Source: JBFKMV01 sp041629655 (GTDB lineage Bacteria > Acidobacteriota > Polarisedimenticolia > Polarisedimenticolales > Polarisedimenticolaceae). From it: a DNA stretch of 6,601 nt. Of the stretch, positions 1-6,601 are shown piece after piece. The DNA lies in the NCBI GenBank assembly GCA_041629655.1, contig JBFKMV010000225.1, positions 1 to 6,601 of the forward strand, read 5' to 3'. The translations under genes and the position numbers were made by a program. Below the pieces are notes generated by a model that was given only the letters and a program-made list of their open reading frames with translations, did no database searches and was not told the origin of the DNA. Position 1 is the stretch's first letter. Each line of letters begins with the position of its first letter.

Positions 1-1440
1 CGGAACGAGCGCATAGCGCAGGTGGTAGGAACTGGCGGTGCCCGTGGTTCCGTCGTCACCGGGGGCCGTCCAGATCAGGGTGGCGTCGGTGATGCCAACC
101 GACTCGACCGTCAGGTCCGCGACACCGCCGGGAGCGATGTCGTCCGGCTCCCGGACGGCGAGGTACGCGTTGAGCCGGTTGCCGGACACGGTGGTCCCGG
201 CCAAAGCCGGAATCGGATCGCCCTCGCTCATCAAGCGGCCTTTGAGAGCGCCCAGCTCCAGACCCGGGCGCAGCGAGCGAAGCAACGCGGCGGCGCCGCT
301 CACGTGGGGCGCGGCCATCGACGTCCCGGACTTGAAGCCGTATCCGCCGCCGGGCACCGAGCTGAGGGTACTGACGCCCGGAGCCCCGAGGTCGACCGTG
401 GTGGCCCCGTAGTTGGAGAACCCCGCGAGCCGGTCGTCGGCATCGGTGGCGGCCACCGAAAGCACCGCATCGCTGTCGTAGCTGGACGGGTAGTGCGGCG
501 AGATGTCGGTGTTCAGGCCGGAGTTGCCGGCCGCCGCGACGAACAGCACCCCCGCCTGGCCGCCGGCGTTGATGGCGTCCAGGAGCGCCTGGGAGAATCC
601 GCCGCCGCCCCATGAATTGTTCGTGATGTCGACACCCATCAGGGTGGCGTACTCGACCGCCCGCACCGCGTCCGCGGTCGATCCGGAACCTCCCGCCCCG
701 AGGAACTTCAGCGCCATGATCCGGACCTGCCAGCTCACGCCGACGACGCCGAGTCCGTTGTTGCCGCGGGCCCCGATCGTGCCGGACACGTGCGTGCCGT
801 GGCTGTGGTCGTCCATCGGATCGTTGTCGTTGTTGATGAAGTCCCAGCCATGAACGTCATCGACGTAACCGTTGCCGTCATCGTCGAGGCCGTTGCCCGG
901 GATCTCGCCGGGGTTCGTCCAGATGTTGTCCACGAGGTCGGGGTGGCCGTAGTCGACTCCCGTGTCGATCACGGCCACGACGACGCTGCCGGCGCCGGTC
1001 GTGATGTCCCAGGCCAGCTCGGCATCGATGTCGGCGCCCGGGGTGCCGCCGGTCTGTCCGGTGTTGTGGAGACCCCACAGCTCCGGATAGCGGGTATCGT
1101 CCGGGATCAGATCGGCCTGGACGATGTAGTTGGGCTCGGCGAACTGGACATTGGGGTTCGAGGCCAGCAGCTCCAGCGCTTGGGTCGTGTCGATTCCGCC
1201 ACCGAGCGTCCAGTGCTCGGCGCCCGACCGGAACAACCGCAGCGACTGCGCCGACAGGCGAGCCAGGATCGCCGAGCGGTCGCCGTCGGTCGCCTCCGGC
1301 TTCAGCTTGACGAGCAACTCGCCTGGAACGTAGAGCGGACCTTCGTCCTCTTGAGCGATCGGATCGACGGACGCGAACAGTCCGAGAGCGAGAGCGAGAA
1401 CGTAGACTCCACCCCGACAACGCATGGAAGAACGGGACAT
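1..1440 (-). CDS. Secreted subtilisin-like serine protease (peptidase S8) with C-terminal FN3 domain; 3' end outside window
   Basis: This is a partial gene: 480 codons are visible and the frame is still open at position 1. Start ATG at 1440-1438 is chosen because GAGGAGG lies 5 nt upstream; a second Met at codon 6 is less likely. Residues about 1-30 look like a Sec signal peptide (basic start, then VYVLALALGLFA). Residues about 37-108 resemble the inhibitor-I9 / fervidolysin-type prodomain (PGELLVKLKP near the start, FAEPNYIVQA at the end). The S8 catalytic domain spans about 120-430 with a complete set: Asp159 in VIDTGVD, His214 in HSHGTHVSG, oxyanion Asn306 in AAGNSG and Ser374 in GTSMAAPHVSG. 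An Asp/Asn-rich insertion (NGLDDDGNGYVDD, 183-195) looks like a calcium loop. From about residue 434 an FN3-type domain begins (WTAPGDDGTTGTASSY) and is cut by the window edge. Known for the family: an exported endopeptidase made as a zymogen and activated by prodomain removal. Inferred: active outside the cytoplasm, with further C-terminal sorting or Ig-like domains beyond the window. Substrate unknown. Codons look slightly less GC-biased at third positions than in the upstream gene. Confidence 0.95.
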   Translation of the reverse strand, partial: MSRSSMRCRGGVYVLALALGLFASVDPIAQEDEGPLYVPGELLVKLKPEATDGDRSAILARLSAQSLRLFRSGAEHWTLGGGIDTTQALELLASNPNVQFAEPNYIVQADLIPDDTRYPELWGLHNTGQTGGTPGADIDAELAWDITTGAGSVVVAVIDTGVDYGHPDLVDNIWTNPGEIPGNGLDDDGNGYVDDVHGWDFINNDNDPMDDHSHGTHVSGTIGARGNNGLGVVGVSWQVRIMALKFLGAGGSGSTADAVRAVEYATLMGVDITNNSWGGGGFSQALLDAINAGGQAGVLFVAAAGNSGLNTDISPHYPSSYDSDAVLSVAATDADDRLAGFSNYGATTVDLGAPGVSTLSSVPGGGYGFKSGTSMAAPHVSGAAALLRSLRPGLELGALKGRLMSEGDPIPALAGTTVSGNRLNAYLAVREPDDIAPGGVADLTVESVGITDATLIWTAPGDDGTTGTASSYHLRYALVP

Positions 1441-1445
1441 CGGCG

Positions 1446-1452
1446 CCTCCTC
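1446..1452 (-). promoter_or_regulatory. Ribosome binding site of the S8 protease gene
   Basis: On the minus strand the sequence reads GAGGAGG, followed by CGCCG and then ATG. This is a near-perfect Shine-Dalgarno at 5-nt spacing and decides the protease start at 1440. It contrasts with the upstream gene, whose candidate starts have no good Shine-Dalgarno. Confidence 0.85.
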
Positions 1453-1636
1453 GGTCGAGTGAATCGGGCGTGTGCCGCGGCCTTTCTCGTCGTCTAACCC
1501 GCCGTGCACTCCGAATTCAAGCCTCAATTCAGACCCAAACCGTGGGAGACCTCGACTCGTTCGAGGGCCGGATTCGTGGGCGAGAGAGTAAAACAGCGTG
1601 CTGCCCCTTCGATGTCTTGGATGCTACGTGCCAGTG

Positions 1637-1662
1637 GCGCCGAAACGAGGTTTCTCGGGCGC
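1637..1662. repeat. Inverted repeat able to form a bulged 10-bp hairpin
   Basis: On the plus strand, GCGCC-GAAAC, a GAG loop, then GTTTC, a 3-nt bulge TCG, and GGCGC. The two arms pair over 5+5 bp. It begins about 85 nt past the stop of the large gene, in the gap before the protease. No T-run follows on either strand, so it is not a textbook intrinsic terminator. It could be a 3' RNA-stabilising stem, a Rho-associated element or a chance pairing in GC-rich DNA. Confidence 0.4.
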
Positions 1663-1746
1663 GTGTCGGGAAGCGACTCCGCAGCTGCGGCGATCTTCGA
1701 TTCGTGTCCGGCAGCGAGAGTGGAGGCGCGCGCGGTCCCCGCTGGT

Positions 1747-4700
1747 TCACCGATCCAGCCGCAGGCTGTGCTCGTCGAACTTGAACCGCACCGACACGAA
1801 CGGGCCGCTTTCGGTGTTGTCCGCCCCGGGCAGCCCGTCGTCCTCGAAGCCGGCGACGTTGTAGCCGCCGGTGACCCACAGGTCGCGCAGCACCAGGAAG
1901 CCCAGCTCGATGCCGGCGCCGTGGGTCGCCACGCCGGTCTCGCGCTCGGCGAAGCGGCGCAGGCTGCCGCCGAGGGTGAAGCGGCGGTGGATCTCGGTGG
2001 TGTGGTGGAGCGAGATCAGGTGGGTCAGCGTCGAGGACAGCCCGGCCGCGGGATCGTCGCCCACGTGGCGGCCGATCAGGGAGATGGCGAGACGCTGGCG
2101 CGAGGTCAGGCGCGCCCCCGCGGCCAGCGACAGGGCGAGGCTGTCGCGGCCCACGATCGCGGCGGTGCGGCCGGGGCCGAAGCCGATGCCGGGCGCAGCG
2201 GGGGCGGGCAGTGCGGTCGTCGCCGAGCCGGCGGGCTCGGGCAGCACACCGCCCGGCGCGACGCCGCCCGCGCCGCTGGCGGTCCCGGCCGAGGTCGAAT
2301 GGTCCAGCCGCGCCAGCGCGCGCCAGGTCTTGGCGGCGGGGCGGTACGCGGCGCCCAGCAGGCCCTCGGCGCGCCACGCCGTGCCGCCGGCGTCGGGATC
2401 GGTGGCGAACAGGCGCTCGCGCACGAACACCGTCCAGGCAGCGTTGGGGCGGAACGCGCCGGCGCCGGTCACGAGGTGCCGCACGTCCTGGTCGCCGACG
2501 CGCAGCTCGTAGCGGGCGGTGAGCAGCGACGCGCCGGCGCGATACTCGTAGCCGCCGGCGAGGCTCGTGAAATCGGTGCGGCCGTCGCCGCGCATGGTGT
2601 CCAGCCGGGCCGCGCTGAAGCGCAGCGAGCTGCGGTCGTCGAGCGGGAGCACGGTCTCGACGCCGGACATCGAGCGCAGCGCGGCGCCGTCCTGGGTCCC
2701 GTCGAGGGTGTACTGGTGGAGCGCCTTGGTATTCGCGCCGACGCGGCTCTCCAGACCGAGCACGGTGCGGTCGCGGTCCGGGCCGTTGCCCGACTCGAGC
2801 TCCTGGCGCAGGAACAGCCGCGTGCCCTCCCGCAGCTCGTAGCCCAGGCCGGCCGAGGTGCGGGTGGGGAAGCCGAACGCGGCCTCGCCGCCGACCCGTT
2901 GCTCGCGCACCAGCTCGCCGCTGAGGCGCCGGGTCAGCCGCCCCCGCAGGCCACCCTGCACCAGCGTCGACGACGCGTCGGCGAGCGGACCGCCGGACGT
3001 CGAGACGTGCCGCGCGCCGCCCAGCACCGCCAGCCGCTCGCCGACCTTGCGTTCGGCCTGCATGCCGGCGACCGTGCGCTCGAGGTCGAGCGCCTGGTCC
3101 TGCTGCGTGAACGCCTCGCCCTTGATCCGCCACGTCTCGTCCGGCTGCCACAGCACGCTTCCGCCGGCGTGCCGCGTGCCGACCTCCGGAGCACCGAGCA
3201 GGCTCGGGTTGGAGAAGCCCGCGGGCAGGTCGCGGTACGACAGCTCCCACCGGAGCTCCGTCCCGACACGGGACGCCACCTCGAGCCGCACGGCGGACTC
3301 GGAACGGTCGAGCTCGCTGCTCGCGACCTCGCCGCGCACCACCGTGCCGGGCACCGGCCGCCAGCTCAGGTCGATCCCGTAGAGCCCCAGGTCGTTGCCG
3401 TCCCGCTGCTCGTGCACCGCCGACAGGCCGGCCTCGAACGTCTCGCCCGCGCTCAGTGACAACCGCCCGCCCGCGGCGAGCTGGTCGTCGCCCCCGTTCT
3501 CGGTCTCGTAGAGCACGACGATCCGCAACGGGTTGAGCTCGGGGTCGAAGGGCGGTAGCGGGGCGTTGAGCAGGATCGCGCCGGACAGCGGATCGAGGCT
3601 GTAGTCGAGATCGCGCCGCTTGACCGTGCGTCGCAGCACCTTGTCGCTCCGGAAGCGGTCGCGCGTCTCGACGATCACCGTCTCGGAGCGGGCGACGACC
3701 GGGGAAGCGGTGAGCAGGAACGGTCCCGAGGTGCCGTCCGGCGCGAACACGTCCCGCGTGGCGCGTTGCCCGGTCGAGGCCGCGAACCCCTCGAACGCGA
3801 CGGCTCCGCCCCCGACGCGTCCGCTGGCGCCGCTCAGCCGCCGGTCGTAGCGCGCCAGCTCGGTGCGCTCGAAGCCGGTCTCGAAGTCACCCCACTGCGC
3901 GTGGCCGCGCGGCCCGTCGAGCCGCGCGAACAGCTTGCCCTGCGTCTCGGCCTCCTCGGTGCGGCGGCTCGTGTCACCGGCGACGGGGAAGAACAGGTCC
4001 GGCTCGGGCAACCCGAACAGCCGCTCGCGGTCCCGGTCGCGATCGGTGTCGAGCGACAGTGTGAGCCGCGAGGAGTCGCCCACCGGGCCGCGGGCGAACA
4101 CCGCGAGGCGGCCGCTGCCGCCGTCCTCGATCCCGTCGTCCAGCCCCGGCGCCCGCCCGCCGTCGCCCTCGAGACCCGCGTCGCCCGCGGCGCGTCCCTC
4201 GGCGAGACCGGTCACGCGCCAGCCGCCGCCCCCGGGCACGACGTCCACGAATCGCTCGGCGTCGAGCGCCTGCCAGCGCGCCACCACGTGCACGCGGCCC
4301 GGCAACGTGCGGGGCGCGAAGCGGACGCGCGCACGACCGTCGGCGAGCCGGACCTGGAGACCCTCGCTCAGCGGATCATGGTCCGCCGTGACCGGCTCGG
4401 CGCCCTCCACGTGCAGCGTGACCACCGGGCGTTCCGCGGCGCGCACGCCCGCGGCGTCGACGGCCTCGACGATCAGCTCCCCGGGCGAGGCACCGTCGGC
4501 GGTCCAGCGTTCGCCCGGCACGACCAGTCGCAGCTCGACGGCCGCGCCCGGCAGGTAGACCTCGCTCTCCGCCAGCGGCGTTTCCGCGGGCTCGCCGGCC
4601 GCGTCCCGGGCGAACAGCGCCAGCACGTTGCGTCCGGCCGCCAGCTCCACCCCGACGTACCGCATCGCGGCCAGGCCGCGCGAGGGGAGCCTGGCCGTCG

Positions 4701-6555
4701 CGCCGATGCGCCCCGCGGAGACGGTGTCGCCGTTGACGCGCAGCTCCGGCTTCCGGTCGTCCGGCACCACCACGTCCACGTCGATCGCGCGGCGATGGGT
4801 CCGCGTGCCGCTGGCCGGGGCGACGATCGAGGCCTCGAGCGGGGCCGTGCGCAACAACCGCTCGAAGGGCGACGCCGGCGCTTGCGTTGCGGGCGCGGGC
4901 GCCGGCACCGCGGCGCCGAGCGAGCGTTCCAGGTGCTCCCGCAAACGCTCGCCTGCCGGGTCCGGCGCCGGCCCGTCCGGCGAGCAGCGGACGCGCGTAA
5001 CGCTCTCGCGGCCGCCCAGCGAGGTCAGCCAGCCGGCCGTCTCGTCGATCCGCGCCGCGAAGCCCGGGAGCGGCGCTCCGTCATCGCCGAACAGGGTCGC
5101 CGACGGCAGCACCAGCACGGCCGGCCCGCGCTCGACGCGGCACCGCGCCGCACCGGCCGGTCCCACGGGGAAGTCCGCCACGACCAGCGTCGAGGGCCGG
5201 GCCTCGACGAATCGCGTGCGGTGGTTGCCGGCCCACTCCGCGCCGCCATCGAGCGGGGCGAGGTCGTCCGGCAACGTCGCCGGATCGAGACGCAGCACGC
5301 GCACGCCGGGACGCACGCCTTCGATGTGCCAGCGGCCGGTGATGTCGGTGACCGCCCCGCGACCGTTCTCGGTCAGCACCAGCACGCCCGGCACGCCGGG
5401 CTCGTCCGCGCCGGGCCGGCCGTCGCCGTCGTCGTCCACGAAGACCCGGCCGACCAGGTAGGCCTCGCTCTTGAACGGGCCCGGGGTGATCCGGACCGAC
5501 GCGGCGGCCGGCGCAGATTCCAGGCTCGCCCCCGCCGCCGTCTGCGCGACGGCGCGGGCGCGGTTGACGGCCTCGCCCTGCCGCGCGCCGGGGACCACGA
5601 TCGCCGCCAGCCGCAGCACGCGCGTCTCGCCGGGGGCCAGTGGGCCGAGGTCGAAGGTCAGCGTGCGGCCGTCTTCGCCGACGGCGGGATCGGCGAGCGG
5701 CACACCGTCGAGCGTCGCGCTGCCCGGCACGTAGCGCAGGCCCGCGGGCAGCACGTCGACGATGCTCGCCGCCGCGAGGTCCGGCGCGACGCCGGTGTGC
5801 GTCAGCGTGAGCTCGTACAGCACCGCGTCGCCCGGCACCGCGGCCGGGCGGTCGGCTCGCTTGGTCAGCTCGAGCACCGGCGGAACCACCGGGTTGTCGA
5901 CGGGGTTGCTGTCGATCGGATCCAGGCAGCCGTCGGCGACGCACGAGGCGCGCATCGTCACGCTGGAGTCGGCGCCGGCGTCGACGCGGACCGGGATCTC
6001 CGCCACGACCGCGAGCGTCTCCCCGTCCTCGAGCCGGTCGACGCTCCAGGTCAGCCGTCGCCCCACCGGATCGTAGCTCCCGGTGACGGCCGCGCTGCCG
6101 CCGTCCACCAGCGGGAGCGCGCCGTCGGAGAACGACAGCGGCTCGTCCAGCTCCGCGTCCAGCGGGAGGTCCAGCACCATCCCGGTCACCGGGCCACCGG
6201 TGCCGTTGCGGGCGGTCACGGTGTAGGTCAGCAGGGTGCCGGGTGACACCGTGCCCGGCGGCGCGACCGCGAGCTGCGGCGGCTCCAGCAGGCAGTCCGC
6301 GGCCAGCACGCCCGTGACGACGCGGTTGGAGCGCGACGTGAGCCGTCCCGGCCCCAGCGGGTCGTCGTAATCGCACACCGCGACGTTGACGATCTCGAGC
6401 GGGGCCTGCGCGGCGAGCCCCGCCGGGAGCAATGCCAGCGCCACGGCCGCGGCGAGCACACGCCACCGCGCCGCGCCGGAATGCGCGGACGCGTTCAGCG
6501 CCTTGGACCGTTGGTGCGGCACGGCGGCACACGACCCCTGAGCCCGGAGCGACAC
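1747..6555 (-). CDS. Large modular outer-membrane beta-barrel protein with DUF11, SdrD-B/Cna-B-like and Ig-like domains
   Basis: This is a 1,602-residue frame ending in TGA at 1749-1747. A signal peptide lies at about residues 28-50 (WRVLAAAVALALLPAGLAAQ). Domains in order: a divergent DUF11-type domain (about 95-218); a clearer DUF11 domain (about 228-356; LELTKRADRPAAVPGDAVLY, VDVLPAGLRYVPGSA); a SdrD-B/Cna-B-like domain (366-429) with acidic loop DDDGDGRPGADE; an OmpA-like remnant (about 477-548); a Pro/Ala linker (550-562); two Ig-like domains (about 575-670 and 672-774); a Gly/Asp-rich hinge (783-815); and a barrel (about 816-1602). Barrel family marks are GDFETGF (889-895), ARYDRRLSG (901-909), the SETVIVETRDRF-to-LDYSLDPLSGAILL region, and a GYNVAGFEDD-FVSVRFKFDE ending. 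I recall the same marks in large proteobacterial DUF11/OmpA-type outer-membrane proteins. Six cysteines lie before residue 525 and none in the barrel. Ligand and function are unknown; transport, adhesion or envelope scaffolding are all possible. Start uncertain: GTG at 6555 or 6522, or upstream of the window. Confidence is high for the gene and barrel, moderate for domain limits. Confidence 0.9.
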   Translation of the reverse strand: MSLRAQGSCAAVPHQRSKALNASAHSGAARWRVLAAAVALALLPAGLAAQAPLEIVNVAVCDYDDPLGPGRLTSRSNRVVTGVLAADCLLEPPQLAVAPPGTVSPGTLLTYTVTARNGTGGPVTGMVLDLPLDAELDEPLSFSDGALPLVDGGSAAVTGSYDPVGRRLTWSVDRLEDGETLAVVAEIPVRVDAGADSSVTMRASCVADGCLDPIDSNPVDNPVVPPVLELTKRADRPAAVPGDAVLYELTLTHTGVAPDLAAASIVDVLPAGLRYVPGSATLDGVPLADPAVGEDGRTLTFDLGPLAPGETRVLRLAAIVVPGARQGEAVNRARAVAQTAAGASLESAPAAASVRITPGPFKSEAYLVGRVFVDDDGDGRPGADEPGVPGVLVLTENGRGAVTDITGRWHIEGVRPGVRVLRLDPATLPDDLAPLDGGAEWAGNHRTRFVEARPSTLVVADFPVGPAGAARCRVERGPAVLVLPSATLFGDDGAPLPGFAARIDETAGWLTSLGGRESVTRVRCSPDGPAPDPAGERLREHLERSLGAAVPAPAPATQAPASPFERLLRTAPLEASIVAPASGTRTHRRAIDVDVVVPDDRKPELRVNGDTVSAGRIGATARLPSRGLAAMRYVGVELAAGRNVLALFARDAAGEPAETPLAESEVYLPGAAVELRLVVPGERWTADGASPGELIVEAVDAAGVRAAERPVVTLHVEGAEPVTADHDPLSEGLQVRLADGRARVRFAPRTLPGRVHVVARWQALDAERFVDVVPGGGGWRVTGLAEGRAAGDAGLEGDGGRAPGLDDGIEDGGSGRLAVFARGPVGDSSRLTLSLDTDRDRDRERLFGLPEPDLFFPVAGDTSRRTEEAETQGKLFARLDGPRGHAQWGDFETGFERTELARYDRRLSGASGRVGGGAVAFEGFAASTGQRATRDVFAPDGTSGPFLLTASPVVARSETVIVETRDRFRSDKVLRRTVKRRDLDYSLDPLSGAILLNAPLPPFDPELNPLRIVVLYETENGGDDQLAAGGRLSLSAGETFEAGLSAVHEQRDGNDLGLYGIDLSWRPVPGTVVRGEVASSELDRSESAVRLEVASRVGTELRWELSYRDLPAGFSNPSLLGAPEVGTRHAGGSVLWQPDETWRIKGEAFTQQDQALDLERTVAGMQAERKVGERLAVLGGARHVSTSGGPLADASSTLVQGGLRGRLTRRLSGELVREQRVGGEAAFGFPTRTSAGLGYELREGTRLFLRQELESGNGPDRDRTVLGLESRVGANTKALHQYTLDGTQDGAALRSMSGVETVLPLDDRSSLRFSAARLDTMRGDGRTDFTSLAGGYEYRAGASLLTARYELRVGDQDVRHLVTGAGAFRPNAAWTVFVRERLFATDPDAGGTAWRAEGLLGAAYRPAAKTWRALARLDHSTSAGTASGAGGVAPGGVLPEPAGSATTALPAPAAPGIGFGPGRTAAIVGRDSLALSLAAGARLTSRQRLAISLIGRHVGDDPAAGLSSTLTHLISLHHTTEIHRRFTLGGSLRRFAERETGVATHGAGIELGFLVLRDLWVTGGYNVAGFEDDGLPGADNTESGPFVSVRFKFDEHSLRLDR

Positions 6556-6601
6556 TCCGGTCGGCCCCGCTCCAGACGTGAAGAAAGGTGTCGGGAGCCG
6601 C
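6556..6601 (-). other. Possible 5' extension or leader of the large outer-membrane protein gene
   Basis: These 46 nt lie upstream of the first GTG. The gene's reading frame has no stop here, so it stays open to the window edge. No ATG is seen in frame. The only Shine-Dalgarno-like match, GGAG, is 14 nt before the 6555 GTG, which is too far to be convincing. The stretch includes a T/C-rich patch (CACCTTTCTTCACG) that looks more like a leader than coding sequence. No promoter can be defined in so short a piece. Confidence 0.4.

Larger units (their letters stand above)
1441..1746 (-). other. 306-nt intergenic region between the outer-membrane protein and protease genes
   Basis: No convincing gene is seen here on either strand. 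Reading on the minus strand, the first part after the TGA of the large gene is GC-rich and holds a bulged hairpin (1637-1662). The stretch 1510-1540 is markedly more AT-rich, with two copies of TGAATT starting 12 nt apart. A weak sigma70-like pair can be drawn there: TTGAAT (1515-1520) and TTAGAC (1492-1497) with a 17-nt spacer. The -10 match is poor, so I do not call it as a promoter. The length and AT-rich patch fit an independent protease promoter in this gap, but the exact site cannot be fixed from sequence alone. No classical terminator (GC stem plus T-run) follows the large gene. Confidence 0.6.

Noticed and set aside
1383..1399. GAGAGC tandem microrepeat
   Set aside because: It simply encodes the Leu-Ala-Leu-Ala core of the protease signal peptide, where alternating codons produce such repeats by chance.
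22..1420. Several 100-235-codon frames on both strands over the protease
   Set aside because: The S8 frame carries prodomain, all catalytic motifs, signal peptide and RBS without interruption; the other frames are compositional shadows.
1590..1603. Mini-terminator CAGC-AC-GCTG followed by TTTTA on the minus strand
   Set aside because: The stem is only 4 bp with a 2-nt loop, too small to fold as an intrinsic terminator.
1619..1633. Sigma-54-like TGGCACG on the minus strand
   Set aside because: The -24 half matches well, but the required GC at the -12 position is absent (ATCC instead of TTGC).
1529..3250. 573-codon minus-strand frame overlapping the end of the large gene
   Set aside because: It is an out-of-frame reading of the barrel region; its translation is mostly Arg/Ala/Gly/Pro with no beta-strand pattern, while the overlapping frame shows clear barrel motifs.
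1504..3459. 651-codon open frame on the plus strand
   Set aside because: It lies opposite the large outer-membrane protein gene. The product is Arg/Ala/Gly/Gln-rich with no signal, domain or strand pattern, and has no RBS. This is the usual antisense shadow of a high-GC gene.
3766..6246. 826-codon open frame on the plus strand
   Set aside because: Same reason: low-complexity Arg/Ala/His-rich translation opposite a well-supported gene, with no recognisable family and no RBS.
5081..6532. 483-codon minus-strand frame over the 5' part of the large gene
   Set aside because: Out-of-frame, Arg-rich translation; the DUF11 and SdrD-B-like motifs are all in the other frame.
6578..6601. Divergent plus-strand start GTG AAG AAA GGT at the right edge
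   Set aside because: Only eight codons are visible and no Shine-Dalgarno precedes it; the short Lys-rich start alone is not evidence for a gene.

Overview
The window is bacterial and strongly GC-rich. It carries two co-oriented genes, both read on the minus strand and both encoding exported proteins. The larger upstream gene (6555 to 1747) encodes a modular outer-membrane protein of about 1,600 residues. The downstream gene (1440 to beyond position 1) encodes a secreted subtilisin-like (S8) protease whose C-terminal part lies outside the window. I found no RNA gene, insertion sequence, CRISPR array or phage gene. The long plus-strand open frames opposite the large gene look like high-GC shadows.

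The host should be a diderm (Gram-negative-type) bacterium, because the large protein ends in a long outer-membrane beta-barrel. The protease carries a fibronectin-III start containing WTAPGDDGTTGTASSY. From memory, this wording is common in secreted proteins of high-GC, poorly cultured FCB-type phyla (Eisenbacteria, Krumholzibacteriota and relatives). That assignment is a recollection, not a search result.

Region by region in transcription order: 6556-6601 is 46 nt in which the reading frame of the large gene stays open, so its true start is uncertain. 6555-1747 is the outer-membrane protein: signal peptide, two DUF11-type Ig-like domains, a SdrD-B/Cna-B-like domain with an acidic calcium-type loop, a segment resembling a decayed OmpA-like domain, two more Ig-like domains, a Gly/Asp hinge and a barrel of about 780 residues. 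1441-1746 is a 306-nt intergenic gap holding a bulged 10-bp hairpin, short AT-rich repeats and a strong Shine-Dalgarno for the protease. 1440-1 is the protease: signal peptide, inhibitor-I9-like prodomain, complete D-H-N-S subtilase domain and a truncated FN3 domain.

Both products are exported and both carry Asp-rich calcium-type loops. A shared role at the cell surface, possibly with the protease processing surface proteins, is possible. The 306-nt gap argues for separate transcription rather than tight co-translation. The most notable observation is the domain build of the large protein, especially the OmpA-like remnant that lacks the residues needed to bind peptidoglycan.
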